Of a stretch of 7,440 bases of DNA, positions 1-6,272 are shown in pieces (the first letter of the stretch is position 1; each line of letters opens with the position of its first letter). The stretch is from Limnochordia bacterium (GTDB lineage: Bacteria > Bacillota > Limnochordia > Darwinibacteriales > SLO01). The position numbers and the translations under genes are program-made. The stretch covers positions 1-7,440 of the forward strand of contig SLOG01000240.1 of NCBI GenBank assembly GCA_007132635.1. The letters run 5' to 3'. The notes under the pieces were generated by a model that saw nothing but the letters and a program-made list of their open reading frames with translations, was not told the DNA's origin and ran no database searches.

Positions 1-2790
1 AGCGATGCCGAAGCATCAGTTGTCGCGCGCATTGATCCCAACGAGTTTCCTTTGATGATCATCGGAGCAACCAGCGATAGTCTAACAGATCTGGAATTAT
101 CTGCGCGTCTTAGCGTCCTTAGACCCCGTTTTGAACAGATCTCCGGCGTTGCGGAAGTTGGTCTTCTCGGCATACACGAACCAGAGATTCAAATCCTCTT
201 CGATCCCAATGAACTCGAAGAATTGGGGCTAACGCCCTCCCTTCTCCAACAGCTGATAGGCTACCAAAACACGGTGGTGCCGGGTGGCACAGTCAGCGAC
301 CAAGATACCCGCTATAATCTGCGCACAGGTCATCGCATCGAAAGTCTTGACGCCCTCGGGGAACTGGTCATCGGACAGCGCACAGATACAGGTATCCTTG
401 GCTTCGGTGGATTAGTACCCTCATTCGTTCAGATCTCGGACATTGCCGTTATCAACGAAACTGTGCGTCCTCGCGAAGGGTTCACTCGCCTCAACTCCCA
501 AGACACCGTGCTGCTTCGTGTTATGCCCCAGTCGGGAGCCAACGCCGTCCAGATTGCTCGCGATATCCGTTCACTCCTGAGGGAAATCGAACAAACAGAT
601 CCCGAACTCTCTCTGACACCGATTGTCGATCAATCGCTTTTTATCACCTCGTCCATCAACAACTTGGCTGTCACCGGCCTCGTAGGTGCGCTCTTGGCCA
701 TCGGAGTCCTATTTCTGTTTCTGCGCAGCATTTACAGCCTGCTCATCATCGCGGCAGCCATTCCCATCTCAATTATTGCTACGTTCATTATGGTGTATTT
801 TGGAAATCTATCAATCAACCTCATGACTTTAGGTGGATTAGCCTTAGGAGCAGGCATGCTAGTCGACAGTTCGATCGTTGTCTTGGAGAACATCTATCGA
901 CACCGAATGGATGGCAAAGACCCGATGCGTTCAGCAGAGATTGGCAGCCAGGAGATCGCCTCGGCCATATTCGCCTCTACGGCGACAACCCTTGTTGTGT
1001 TTTTACCAGTTATTTTCATGCAGAGCATGGCTGGAGAACTGTTCAAAGAACTGGGACTTACGGTTTCGTTTTCGCTAATCGCCTCCCTATTTGTTGCACT
1101 AACCGTAGTGCCCATGTTGACAGCGCGTGTGCGCCACTGGGTACAGGCTGACAGCGGTTCTGGTTACAGCGCCGCCTTCCAAAAACTTCAAGATGTCTAC
1201 GCAGCTCTGCTTTCTCGTGCTCTTAACCGGAAAATATTTGTGTTTTCCCTTGTCGCGTTGGCAGTCGTTGGGACCGCCGTGATAGTTCCGCGCATGAGTG
1301 AGGAGTTCCTTCCTGAAATGGATGAAGGTGTCATCGGTGCTCAGGCAATCCTTCCGGCAGGAGTACCTTTAGACGCTACCCGCACCTTTTTGGAGAACAT
1401 GGAGGCAAATCTGTTAGAGATCCCGGAAGTCGAAGCCCTCTTAGTGCAGGCTGGTGACCAAGGCGATGCGGACATTATTTCACAGATCTACGGTGCCGAC
1501 CTTTACAGCGCAGAGATGCAGATCAAGCTGGTCCCGCAGCGGGACCGCCAGCGAACGAGCCAGGAAGTCTCCCGAGACATACGTGCTGCAGCCTTGAAAT
1601 CTGGTGCTCTGCGCCTGACGATTCACGGCAGTGCTCTTTTCGGGTCGGCCGCAAGTGTTTTAACCCCAGATTTGATGGTCACAGTTAGCGGAGATGATCG
1701 AGACGTCCTGCTCGAGATAGCCCATGAACTAGCAGACCGCATGCGTTCATTGGAAGGATTTGGTGAAGTTGAGAGTGCTCAATTCCGCACCATAGAAAGT
1801 TTGTTTCTGCGAGTGGATCCAGGCCGCAGTATTCTTGGCGGCATGACAGCTGGGCAGGTTGGATTGGCTGTTCGCGAAGCTACAACAGGACTTCGGGCCA
1901 CAGAGATATATATAGGCAACCGAACTCTGCCGATCGTTTTACGACCTGACAGACCAACACATACCTACGATGGTCTCTTGGATTCGCGCATGATGTCCTC
2001 TCTTCCCATTGAAGGCATGGGTAAAGCTTCACTCCTGCTCAGCCGCGTGGTGACCCCTGAGATTGAGGAGGCTCCACCAGCTATTCCGAGAGCAAATCGC
2101 CAGAGGATTATTAACATAACGGGACAGCTCGACACCTTTGACCTCACGACGGCAGCGCGAGAGACTACAGCGATTATCGAGAGCATGGATCTGCCTCCAG
2201 GGTATGCTATTCGCATTGGGGGCATCAACGAGTTAATCGAGGAAGCCAAGGATGATCTGTTCCTGGCTCTGTTCTTGGCAGTCTGCTTGGTTTACCTGGT
2301 TTTGGCCGCGCAATTCGAGTCGTTTCTCCATCCGTTCGCTATCATGCTAGCTGTTCCTCTGGCCATGATCGGCGCCATTGTTGGTCTGTGGTTTACGGGC
2401 GAAAACCTTGGAGTTCCCTCGTTAATCGGGATGATCGTCTTGGCTGGAATCGTAGTCAACAACGCGATTGTTTTCGTGGACTACATTAACTTGCAGCGGC
2501 GACGCGGTTATGAGATCCGGGAAGCCGTGCTGCGAGCCGCTCGAATTCGTCTGCGCCCAATCCTCATGACAGCTGCCACAACCATTCTTGGTTTGACTCC
2601 GTTAGTCATCGGCATAGGCGAGGGAGCTGAACTACAGGTTCCCTTGGCAACGGCAGTCATTGGCGGCCTTTTCACATCAACATTGCTCACTTTGTTCGTT
2701 ATACCGGTAACGTATACGGTTCTGAGTGAAACATTCGCTCGACACCTCTCTCTTGGCCTGACCGATCCGGAATTCGAAGAAGATGATTAA
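1..2790 (+). CDS. RND-superfamily efflux transporter (AcrB/SwrC-like), 5' end outside window
   Basis: Inner-membrane, proton-driven efflux permease. The frame is open from base 1, so the ATG at 52 is internal. About 929 residues are visible against a usual 1,020-1,060, so roughly 100-130 N-terminal residues (TM1 and the start of the porter domain) are missing. Seen in order: porter residues; a TM2-TM6 block (about nt 660-1130) with GMLVDSSIVVLENIYRH at about 850-900; TM7 (about 1235-1290); the second porter half, including EFLPEMDEG near 1308; TM8 (about 2255-2315) followed by FESFLHPF; TM9-TM12 with GIVVNNAIVFVDYIN and RLRPILMT; stop TAA. Duplicated RND architecture and these motifs identify the family. 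Two positions of the AcrB proton relay differ: Asp408 is Ser (868-870) and Lys940 is Asn (2458-2460), while the Asp407 equivalent (865-867) is kept. Substrate cannot be told: drugs, lipids/lipopeptides or metals are all possible. No adaptor or outer-membrane partner is visible. The gene is convergent with the amidohydrolase. Confidence 0.93.
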   Translation, partial: SDAEASVVARIDPNEFPLMIIGATSDSLTDLELSARLSVLRPRFEQISGVAEVGLLGIHEPEIQILFDPNELEELGLTPSLLQQLIGYQNTVVPGGTVSDQDTRYNLRTGHRIESLDALGELVIGQRTDTGILGFGGLVPSFVQISDIAVINETVRPREGFTRLNSQDTVLLRVMPQSGANAVQIARDIRSLLREIEQTDPELSLTPIVDQSLFITSSINNLAVTGLVGALLAIGVLFLFLRSIYSLLIIAAAIPISIIATFIMVYFGNLSINLMTLGGLALGAGMLVDSSIVVLENIYRHRMDGKDPMRSAEIGSQEIASAIFASTATTLVVFLPVIFMQSMAGELFKELGLTVSFSLIASLFVALTVVPMLTARVRHWVQADSGSGYSAAFQKLQDVYAALLSRALNRKIFVFSLVALAVVGTAVIVPRMSEEFLPEMDEGVIGAQAILPAGVPLDATRTFLENMEANLLEIPEVEALLVQAGDQGDADIISQIYGADLYSAEMQIKLVPQRDRQRTSQEVSRDIRAAALKSGALRLTIHGSALFGSAASVLTPDLMVTVSGDDRDVLLEIAHELADRMRSLEGFGEVESAQFRTIESLFLRVDPGRSILGGMTAGQVGLAVREATTGLRATEIYIGNRTLPIVLRPDRPTHTYDGLLDSRMMSSLPIEGMGKASLLLSRVVTPEIEEAPPAIPRANRQRIINITGQLDTFDLTTAARETTAIIESMDLPPGYAIRIGGINELIEEAKDDLFLALFLAVCLVYLVLAAQFESFLHPFAIMLAVPLAMIGAIVGLWFTGENLGVPSLIGMIVLAGIVVNNAIVFVDYINLQRRRGYEIREAVLRAARIRLRPILMTAATTILGLTPLVIGIGEGAELQVPLATAVIGGLFTSTLLTLFVIPVTYTVLSETFARHLSLGLTDPEFEEDD

Positions 2791-2839
2791 AAAAAGCCCC
2801 CGAGTTCGCAGCCTGCCTGCAGAGCTCCGGGGCTTTTTT
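2789..2839. terminator. Bidirectional rho-independent terminator between convergent genes
   Basis: The left arm AAAAAAGCCCC-C-GAG (2790-2804) pairs with the right arm CTC-C-GGGGCTTTTTT (2825-2839), with a single C-C mismatch. The 20-base apex can form an extra GCAG/CTGC stem (2808-2811 with 2817-2820). The T-tract 2834-2839 serves the plus-strand RND gene. The A-tract 2789-2795 becomes a U-tract for minus-strand transcripts from the amidohydrolase. The A-tract includes the last two bases of the RND stop codon, so the terminator begins directly at the end of that gene. Confidence 0.88.
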
Positions 2840-2847
2840 CATCGTCT

Positions 2848-2866
2848 GGAAGACTGGTAGTCTTCC
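2848..2866. other. Small perfect hairpin in the convergent intergenic gap
   Basis: GGAAGAC (2848-2854) and GTCTTCC (2860-2866) form a perfect 7-bp stem with a 5-base loop. It lies just after the amidohydrolase stop (2876) on the minus strand and ahead of the main terminator. No T-tract adjoins it on either strand, so it is not a standard terminator by itself. It may protect the 3' end of the amidohydrolase mRNA or be incidental. Confidence 0.5.
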
Positions 2867-2875
2867 GCTAAGAGT

Positions 2876-4438
2876 CTAAGCCGACCTTTGAAAAACCTGC
2901 CGACCACTGAAATAGACACTGTCCACGTGCGTATCGGGGATCAACTCTGGACGTTCAAGGATGTTCTCCGACAGAACGGTGAAATCCGCTGGCATCCCCG
3001 GCAGCAGATTCCCCCGCCACAGCTCTTCTCCAGCCGCGTAAGCACCACCTACCGAATAGGCCCGGAGAGCTTCGGCAACGGTGATGCGTTCGGCAGGATA
3101 CCAGGAGTCGGTGTCGGGCTCATCAATGCGTCGTCGGAAAACGGCACTGTAAAGGGCTGTCAAGACACTGCATGTCTCAACAGGGCAGTCTGAACCAAAA
3201 GCGACTGAAGCCCCAGAATCTAGCAACGATCGGAAGGCGTACGCAAAGCGGCTACGTTTTCCCCAATGTACATCGGCCATATAACGGTCCTGAGGACAAT
3301 GAGTCGGCTGTACTGAAGCCGTGACACCGAGGGACTCAAAGCGGTTTATATCCTGAGGAGACAGAAGCTGGGCATGTTCTATGCGATTACGAAGCGAACG
3401 ATCGCCACAGGACTCGATAGCATCCAACACCCAGCGATTAGCAGCGTCCCCAATGGCGTGGACAGCAACAGGGATTCCGCCACCATTAGCCTGAGCGACA
3501 ATCCGATGCATTTCGTTGGCGTCGGTTACCGTAAGGCCATGGTTCTCTGTCCCTTCATACGGTTTCAGCATAGCAGCTGTGCGGGACCCTAAAGCTCCGT
3601 CGGCAAATACCTTTATTCCCCCAAACCGCATTCGATCACTGCCAAACCCAGTCTTCAGGCCCAAGGCAAGTGCATTATCCAGGTTCTCCGCGCCAGCCGT
3701 CAGCCAAACCCGAAAGTCCATGGGGCCATTGCGACTCTCGGCCTCTTGCAGAGCCCGCCACGCCAAGGAACCCTCCATATTGTGTACGGCCGTGATTCCG
3801 TGGGCTGTGCATTCGGCCACTGCCAATCGTACAGCCTCAACACAGCGATCCAAAGGCGGTTCGGGAATATGCCGAAGAACGAGCTCCATGGCCGTCTCCT
3901 TAAACAGACCAGTCGGTTCGCCATGGATGTCGCGCGTAATCTCGCCACCCAGCGGAGTCGCTGTTTCGTTTGTGATTCCACAGGCTTTCAGTGCTGCCGA
4001 ATTTACCCATATCATATGTCCGTCTTTTGCCGTAAGCACCACCGGACTCATAGGCGCCCATTCATCCAGCCACCCCTTAGTCGGCCAGTCATCGCCCCAC
4101 AGGTTGAAGTTAAAGCCACGGCCTGTGACCCATTCCCCCGCACGACACTGCTCGTGGGCTTCCGCCACGGCTTCGAGTGCAGCAGCTCTGCTAAGGCCAT
4201 CAAGCCGTACGGAACTAAGCGACAACCCAAAGGTTAGAAAGTGAATGTGCGAATCAGTAAACGAAGGCACAACCATCCGGCCACCCAAATCGATGGTCTC
4301 CGCTCCAAGACCTGGATTTATGGAGTCCAAGCTTCCTAGGTACTGAATGACACCATCACGAACTACAATGGCTTCGTAACACCGTACACCCAAGCGTCCC
4401 AGCGAATAGAATCGACCGTTCTTAAACACCTGTTCCAA
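2876..4438 (-). CDS. YtcJ-like metal-dependent amidohydrolase (Amidohydro_3 family)
   Basis: Predicted cytoplasmic hydrolase of 520 residues, a typical length for the YtcJ/N-substituted-formamide-deformylase-like branch of the amidohydrolase superfamily. No signal peptide or membrane segment is seen. Motifs: TDSHIH with His64 and His66 for metal binding; KDGH at about 138-141; GGIKVFADGALGSR (about 273-286) with Lys276, the likely carboxylated or metal-bridging lysine, and Asp280; VAVHAIGD (His327); RIEHAQ (His355); and GSDCPVE with Asp417 as the expected catalytic base. The set looks complete, so the enzyme should be active, but substrates in this family vary widely (formamides, amides, cyclic ureas) and cannot be named. 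The start is TTG (4436-4438), chosen because AAGGGAGGT lies 8 bases upstream and the N-terminal beta-sandwich strand follows at once. The stop is TAG. The gene follows rpsI after a terminator and converges on the RND gene. This placement beside a ribosomal operon is probably lineage-specific. Confidence 0.9.
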   Translation of the reverse strand: MEQVFKNGRFYSLGRLGVRCYEAIVVRDGVIQYLGSLDSINPGLGAETIDLGGRMVVPSFTDSHIHFLTFGLSLSSVRLDGLSRAAALEAVAEAHEQCRAGEWVTGRGFNFNLWGDDWPTKGWLDEWAPMSPVVLTAKDGHMIWVNSAALKACGITNETATPLGGEITRDIHGEPTGLFKETAMELVLRHIPEPPLDRCVEAVRLAVAECTAHGITAVHNMEGSLAWRALQEAESRNGPMDFRVWLTAGAENLDNALALGLKTGFGSDRMRFGGIKVFADGALGSRTAAMLKPYEGTENHGLTVTDANEMHRIVAQANGGGIPVAVHAIGDAANRWVLDAIESCGDRSLRNRIEHAQLLSPQDINRFESLGVTASVQPTHCPQDRYMADVHWGKRSRFAYAFRSLLDSGASVAFGSDCPVETCSVLTALYSAVFRRRIDEPDTDSWYPAERITVAEALRAYSVGGAYAAGEELWRGNLLPGMPADFTVLSENILERPELIPDTHVDSVYFSGRQVFQRSA

Positions 4439-4446
4439 ATGCGACG

Positions 4447-4455
4447 ACCTCCCTT
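4447..4455 (-). promoter_or_regulatory. Ribosome binding site deciding the TTG start of the amidohydrolase
   Basis: On the minus strand the sequence reads AAGGGAGGT, then 8 bases, then TTG. This is a strong match to the anti-Shine-Dalgarno end of 16S rRNA at suitable spacing, with no in-frame ATG or GTG nearby, so the TTG start is well supported. Confidence 0.8.
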
Positions 4456-4463
4456 TTCAAGGC

Positions 4464-4489
4464 AAAGAAAAACCCGGGGAGCCCGGGCT
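4464..4489 (-). terminator. Rho-independent terminator of the rplM-rpsI transcript
   Basis: On the minus strand, starting 5 bases after the rpsI stop, AGCCCGGG pairs with CCCGGGTT (8 bp including one G-U) around a CTC loop, followed by TTTTTCTTT. It is GC-rich, compact and followed by a U-tract, so it should be efficient. It ends about 9 bases before the Shine-Dalgarno of the amidohydrolase, leaving no room for a promoter between them. Confidence 0.88.
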
Positions 4490-4494
4490 GTCCT

Positions 4495-4887
4495 TTACCG
4501 CTTCGAGAACTGCGGTGCTTTGCGTGCTTTTTTGAGACCGTATTTTTTTCGTTCTGTCATCCGTGGGTCACGAGTCAAAAACCCAGCCTTCTTTAACGGT
4601 GGACGAAGCTCTATGTCAAGTTCAATCAAAGCTCTGGCAATTCCGTGACGAATGGCACCCGCTTGCCCAGAGGTACCGCCGCCGCGCACATTGACCAGCA
4701 CATCGTACTTGCCTTCTGTGTTAGTTAAAGCAAGAGGTTGACGTACAACAGTTTGCAGCGATGGACGGGCAAAATATTCGTCCACATCTCGGTTGTTGAC
4801 AACCACTTTTCCGTTGCCAGGAATAATGCGAACTCGCGCTACTGATCTTTTTCGACGACCAGTGCCGTAGCATGTTTCTGCAGCCAT
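4495..4887 (-). CDS. rpsI: 30S ribosomal protein S9
   Basis: S9 sits in the head of the small subunit, and its C-terminal tail reaches the P-site tRNA anticodon region. The 130-residue length is standard. Clear signatures are YGTGRRKRSVARVR near the N-terminus, GNGKVVVNNRDVDEYF, VRGGGTSGQAGAIRHGIARAL at about 68-88, the LTRDPRMTERKKYGLKKARKAPQFSKR tail, and the near-universal terminal SKR. The start is ATG with AGGAAGGGAGG 7 bases upstream, and the stop is TAA. It follows rplM after 52 bases with no terminator between, forming the conserved L13-S9 pair, and is followed by a strong hairpin terminator. Nothing is unusual in the protein. Confidence 0.98.
   Translation of the reverse strand: MAAETCYGTGRRKRSVARVRIIPGNGKVVVNNRDVDEYFARPSLQTVVRQPLALTNTEGKYDVLVNVRGGGTSGQAGAIRHGIARALIELDIELRPPLKKAGFLTRDPRMTERKKYGLKKARKAPQFSKR
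4591..4619 (-). promoter_or_regulatory. Possible internal promoter within rpsI for the amidohydrolase
   Basis: Within the rpsI coding sequence the minus strand shows TTGACA (4614-4619), a 17-base spacer, and TTAAAG (4591-4596). The -35 is perfect but the -10 matches TATAAT at only 3 of 6 positions. Both hexamers also encode conserved S9 residues (LDIELRPPLKK), so the match may be chance. A transcript starting here would still cross the rpsI terminator. Confidence 0.25.
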
Positions 4888-4939
4888 GAGTTTGCCTCCC
4901 TTCCTATCTTGTCTGTGAATTCAAACACCGCCAAATCCC

Positions 4940-5368
4940 CTAAAGAACCAGGGCCTCCGGCCGCTGTGCTTCGTGTGGGTGCTCAGGTCCTTTGTATACC
5001 CTCAGCTTCCGAATCATCTGCCGTCCTAGTTTGGTGTGCGGAAGCATGCCTTGTACCGCCAGTTTTACGACCCTTTCGGGGTGTTTATCCAAAAGTTGTC
5101 CCGCAGTTTGCACCTTGATACCACCAGCGTAACCTGTGTGCCGATAATAGAGCTTTTCATGAAGTTTCCTGCCAGTCAAACCAATCTTCTCCGCATTAAC
5201 AACGATCACATGATCACCAGTATCAACGTGCGGCGTAAACGTGGGCTTATGCTTGCCGCGTAGTACTGCTGCAATCTCTGAGGCAAGGCGCCCAAGTGTC
5301 TTGCCCTCCGCATCAACGACCAACCACTTGCGATCTACAGTCTCGCTGTTAGCCATATACGTCTTCAT
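4940..5368 (-). CDS. rplM: 50S ribosomal protein L13
   Basis: L13 is an early-assembling large-subunit protein that binds 23S rRNA. The 142 residues match the family length. Recognisable parts are RKWLVVDAEGKTLGRLASEIA near the N-terminus, LRGKHKPTFTPHVDTGDHVIVVNAEKI in the middle, TGRKLHEKLYYRHTGYAGG, VQGMLPHTKLGRQMIRKLRVYKGPEHPHEAQ, and a short acidic/hydrophobic end. The ATG start gives the usual MKTYMANSE N-terminus and is preceded by AAAGGGGGG 6 bases upstream, a G-rich variant of the usual site. The stop is TAG. It is the first gene after the promoter at 5474-5502 and is probably autoregulated through its leader, as inferred from the leader structure and from known L13 leaders in Firmicutes. 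Confidence 0.98.
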   Translation of the reverse strand: MKTYMANSETVDRKWLVVDAEGKTLGRLASEIAAVLRGKHKPTFTPHVDTGDHVIVVNAEKIGLTGRKLHEKLYYRHTGYAGGIKVQTAGQLLDKHPERVVKLAVQGMLPHTKLGRQMIRKLRVYKGPEHPHEAQRPEALVL

Positions 5369-5396
5369 GCCGTTCCCCCCTTTACTCCCAGTCTAT

Positions 5397-5402
5397 ATTG
5401 TA
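5397..5402 (-). promoter_or_regulatory. Weak candidate extended -10 element close to rplM
   Basis: The minus strand reads TGATACAAT, an extended -10 match (TGn plus TACAAT), about 28 bases before the rplM ATG. There is no acceptable -35 at 16-18 bases upstream. It would give a very short leader lacking the stem-loop. It could be a second promoter or a chance match. Confidence 0.22.
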
Positions 5403-5405
5403 TCA

Positions 5406-5448
5406 CCTCTTCCGGAGCTGCACGGGGCAGGGCAGCATCCTGTCGAGG
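5406..5448 (-). ncRNA. Candidate L13 leader stem-loop upstream of rplM
   Basis: In the rplM 5' leader the minus-strand RNA can fold into two tiers. The outer stem is CCUC (5445-5448) with GAGG (5406-5409), followed by a symmetrical 4 x 4 internal loop (GACA opposite GGAA). The inner stem is GGA-u-GCUGC (5432-5440) with GCAGCUCC (5414-5421), having one bulged U and a 10-base loop. There is no U-tract after it, so it is not a terminator. Known L13 leader RNAs (Rfam family of that name) occur at this place in Firmicutes and are thought to bind L13. Membership here is inferred from position and structure only. Confidence 0.5.
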
Positions 5449-5473
5449 GCCAATAAACGCACAACCACTGTAC

Positions 5474-5502
5474 ATTTTACTTTACCCTATAAGACCTGTC
5501 AA
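5474..5502 (-). promoter_or_regulatory. Vegetative promoter of rplM-rpsI overlapping the truA stop codon
   Basis: On the minus strand: TTGACA (5497-5502), exactly 17 bases, TAAAAT (5474-5479). The -35 is consensus, the -10 matches 5 of 6, and the spacer is optimal. The truA stop TGA (5499-5501) lies inside the -35 hexamer. Transcription should start near 5467, giving a leader of about 100 bases before rplM. Confidence 0.85.
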
Positions 5503-6239
5503 GACAATTCATAGTCCACTCGCTCTAGACACAAACCTTGGGGAGGAGCAGTGATCCCTGCTAACGCACGGTCTCTTCCTGCCAGAATCGCCGCCAAGCC
5601 GCCCATCGACAGGACGCCCATACCCACATCCACCATCGTACCCATCAAGTTTCTTACCATATTGTACAAGAAACCGTCTGCCGTAAACTTAACCTTGACC
5701 AAAGGACCTTCTTCGCTCACTAAGCATTCCATTAGATGTCTTTCGGAGGTCTTAGCTGCACCACCACTCGCAGCAAACGAAGCAAAGTCTCGCTGCCCGA
5801 CAAGCCCATGTGCCGCCTGGTTCATGGCCGCGATGTCCAGGTTATGGGTCACCCACCACGAATAGCGCCGCCAGAACACCGAGTGGTAAGGCCCGCGGTA
5901 AATCGTATAGACGTACGTTTTTCTCAAAGCGCTGAAACGAGCGTGAAACGTCTCCGATACCGTTTTGGCATCAACAATCCGGATGTCCCGAGGAAGCACA
6001 CTATTAAGTGCCACCGGAACCCTGTCCAAAGGAATTGGCATGGCCCCGAAGAAGTTGACCACCTGTCCTGCAGCATGCACCCCAGCATCGGTTCGACCAG
6101 CACCGATGACCCGCACCGGGCGGTTAAGCCGTCTTGCCAAAGCTTTCTCCAGTTCCTCTTGAATCGTGTTTGCGTTAGGCTGAACTTGAAAGCCGTGGTA
6201 ATTGGTCCCATCATACTCTACTGTTAGCTTAACATTCAT
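5499..6239 (-). CDS. truA: tRNA pseudouridine(38-40) synthase TruA
   Basis: Cytoplasmic enzyme converting uridines 38, 39 and 40 in the tRNA anticodon stem-loop to pseudouridine. Its 246 residues are typical. Seen: the N-terminal strand MNVKLTVEYDGTNYHGFQ; the catalytic motif GAGRTDAGVHAAGQV with nucleophile Asp51; RFSALRKTYVYTIY with the conserved Tyr109; the second-half GQRDFASFAASG (148-159); and DGFLYNMVRNLMGTMVDVG with Arg196. All key residues are present. The start is ATG with TTAGGTGA 5 bases upstream, and the stop is TGA. It lies 33 bases after ecfT in the same direction and is presumably cotranscribed with the ecf genes. No terminator follows before rplM, so the ecf-truA transcript may run into rplM-rpsI. 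Confidence 0.97.
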   Translation of the reverse strand: MNVKLTVEYDGTNYHGFQVQPNANTIQEELEKALARRLNRPVRVIGAGRTDAGVHAAGQVVNFFGAMPIPLDRVPVALNSVLPRDIRIVDAKTVSETFHARFSALRKTYVYTIYRGPYHSVFWRRYSWWVTHNLDIAAMNQAAHGLVGQRDFASFAASGGAAKTSERHLMECLVSEEGPLVKVKFTADGFLYNMVRNLMGTMVDVGMGVLSMGGLAAILAGRDRALAGITAPPQGLCLERVDYELS

Positions 6240-6272
6240 ATTTTCACCTAAAAATCGTGGTCTCCCAAATAT

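Noticed and set aside
52..2790. ATG at 52 as the true start of the RND gene
   Set aside because: The same frame is open back to base 1 and encodes typical RND porter sequence (ARIDPNEFPLMI), and no ribosome binding site precedes the ATG.
3516..4244. 242-codon plus-strand open frame
   Set aside because: It lies wholly antisense to the amidohydrolase, has no recognisable domain, and is rich in Ser/Pro/Arg as expected from a shadow frame of a mid-GC gene.
4573..4578. Second TTGACT -35-like hexamer inside rpsI (minus strand)
   Set aside because: No acceptable -10 occurs at 15-19 bases downstream.
4439..4648. Short plus-strand open frame across the rpsI terminator
   Set aside because: It is antisense to the rpsI end and to a terminator, without a ribosome binding site or recognisable motif.
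5736..6227. 163-codon plus-strand open frame
   Set aside because: It is antisense to the well-conserved truA gene and shows no family motif.
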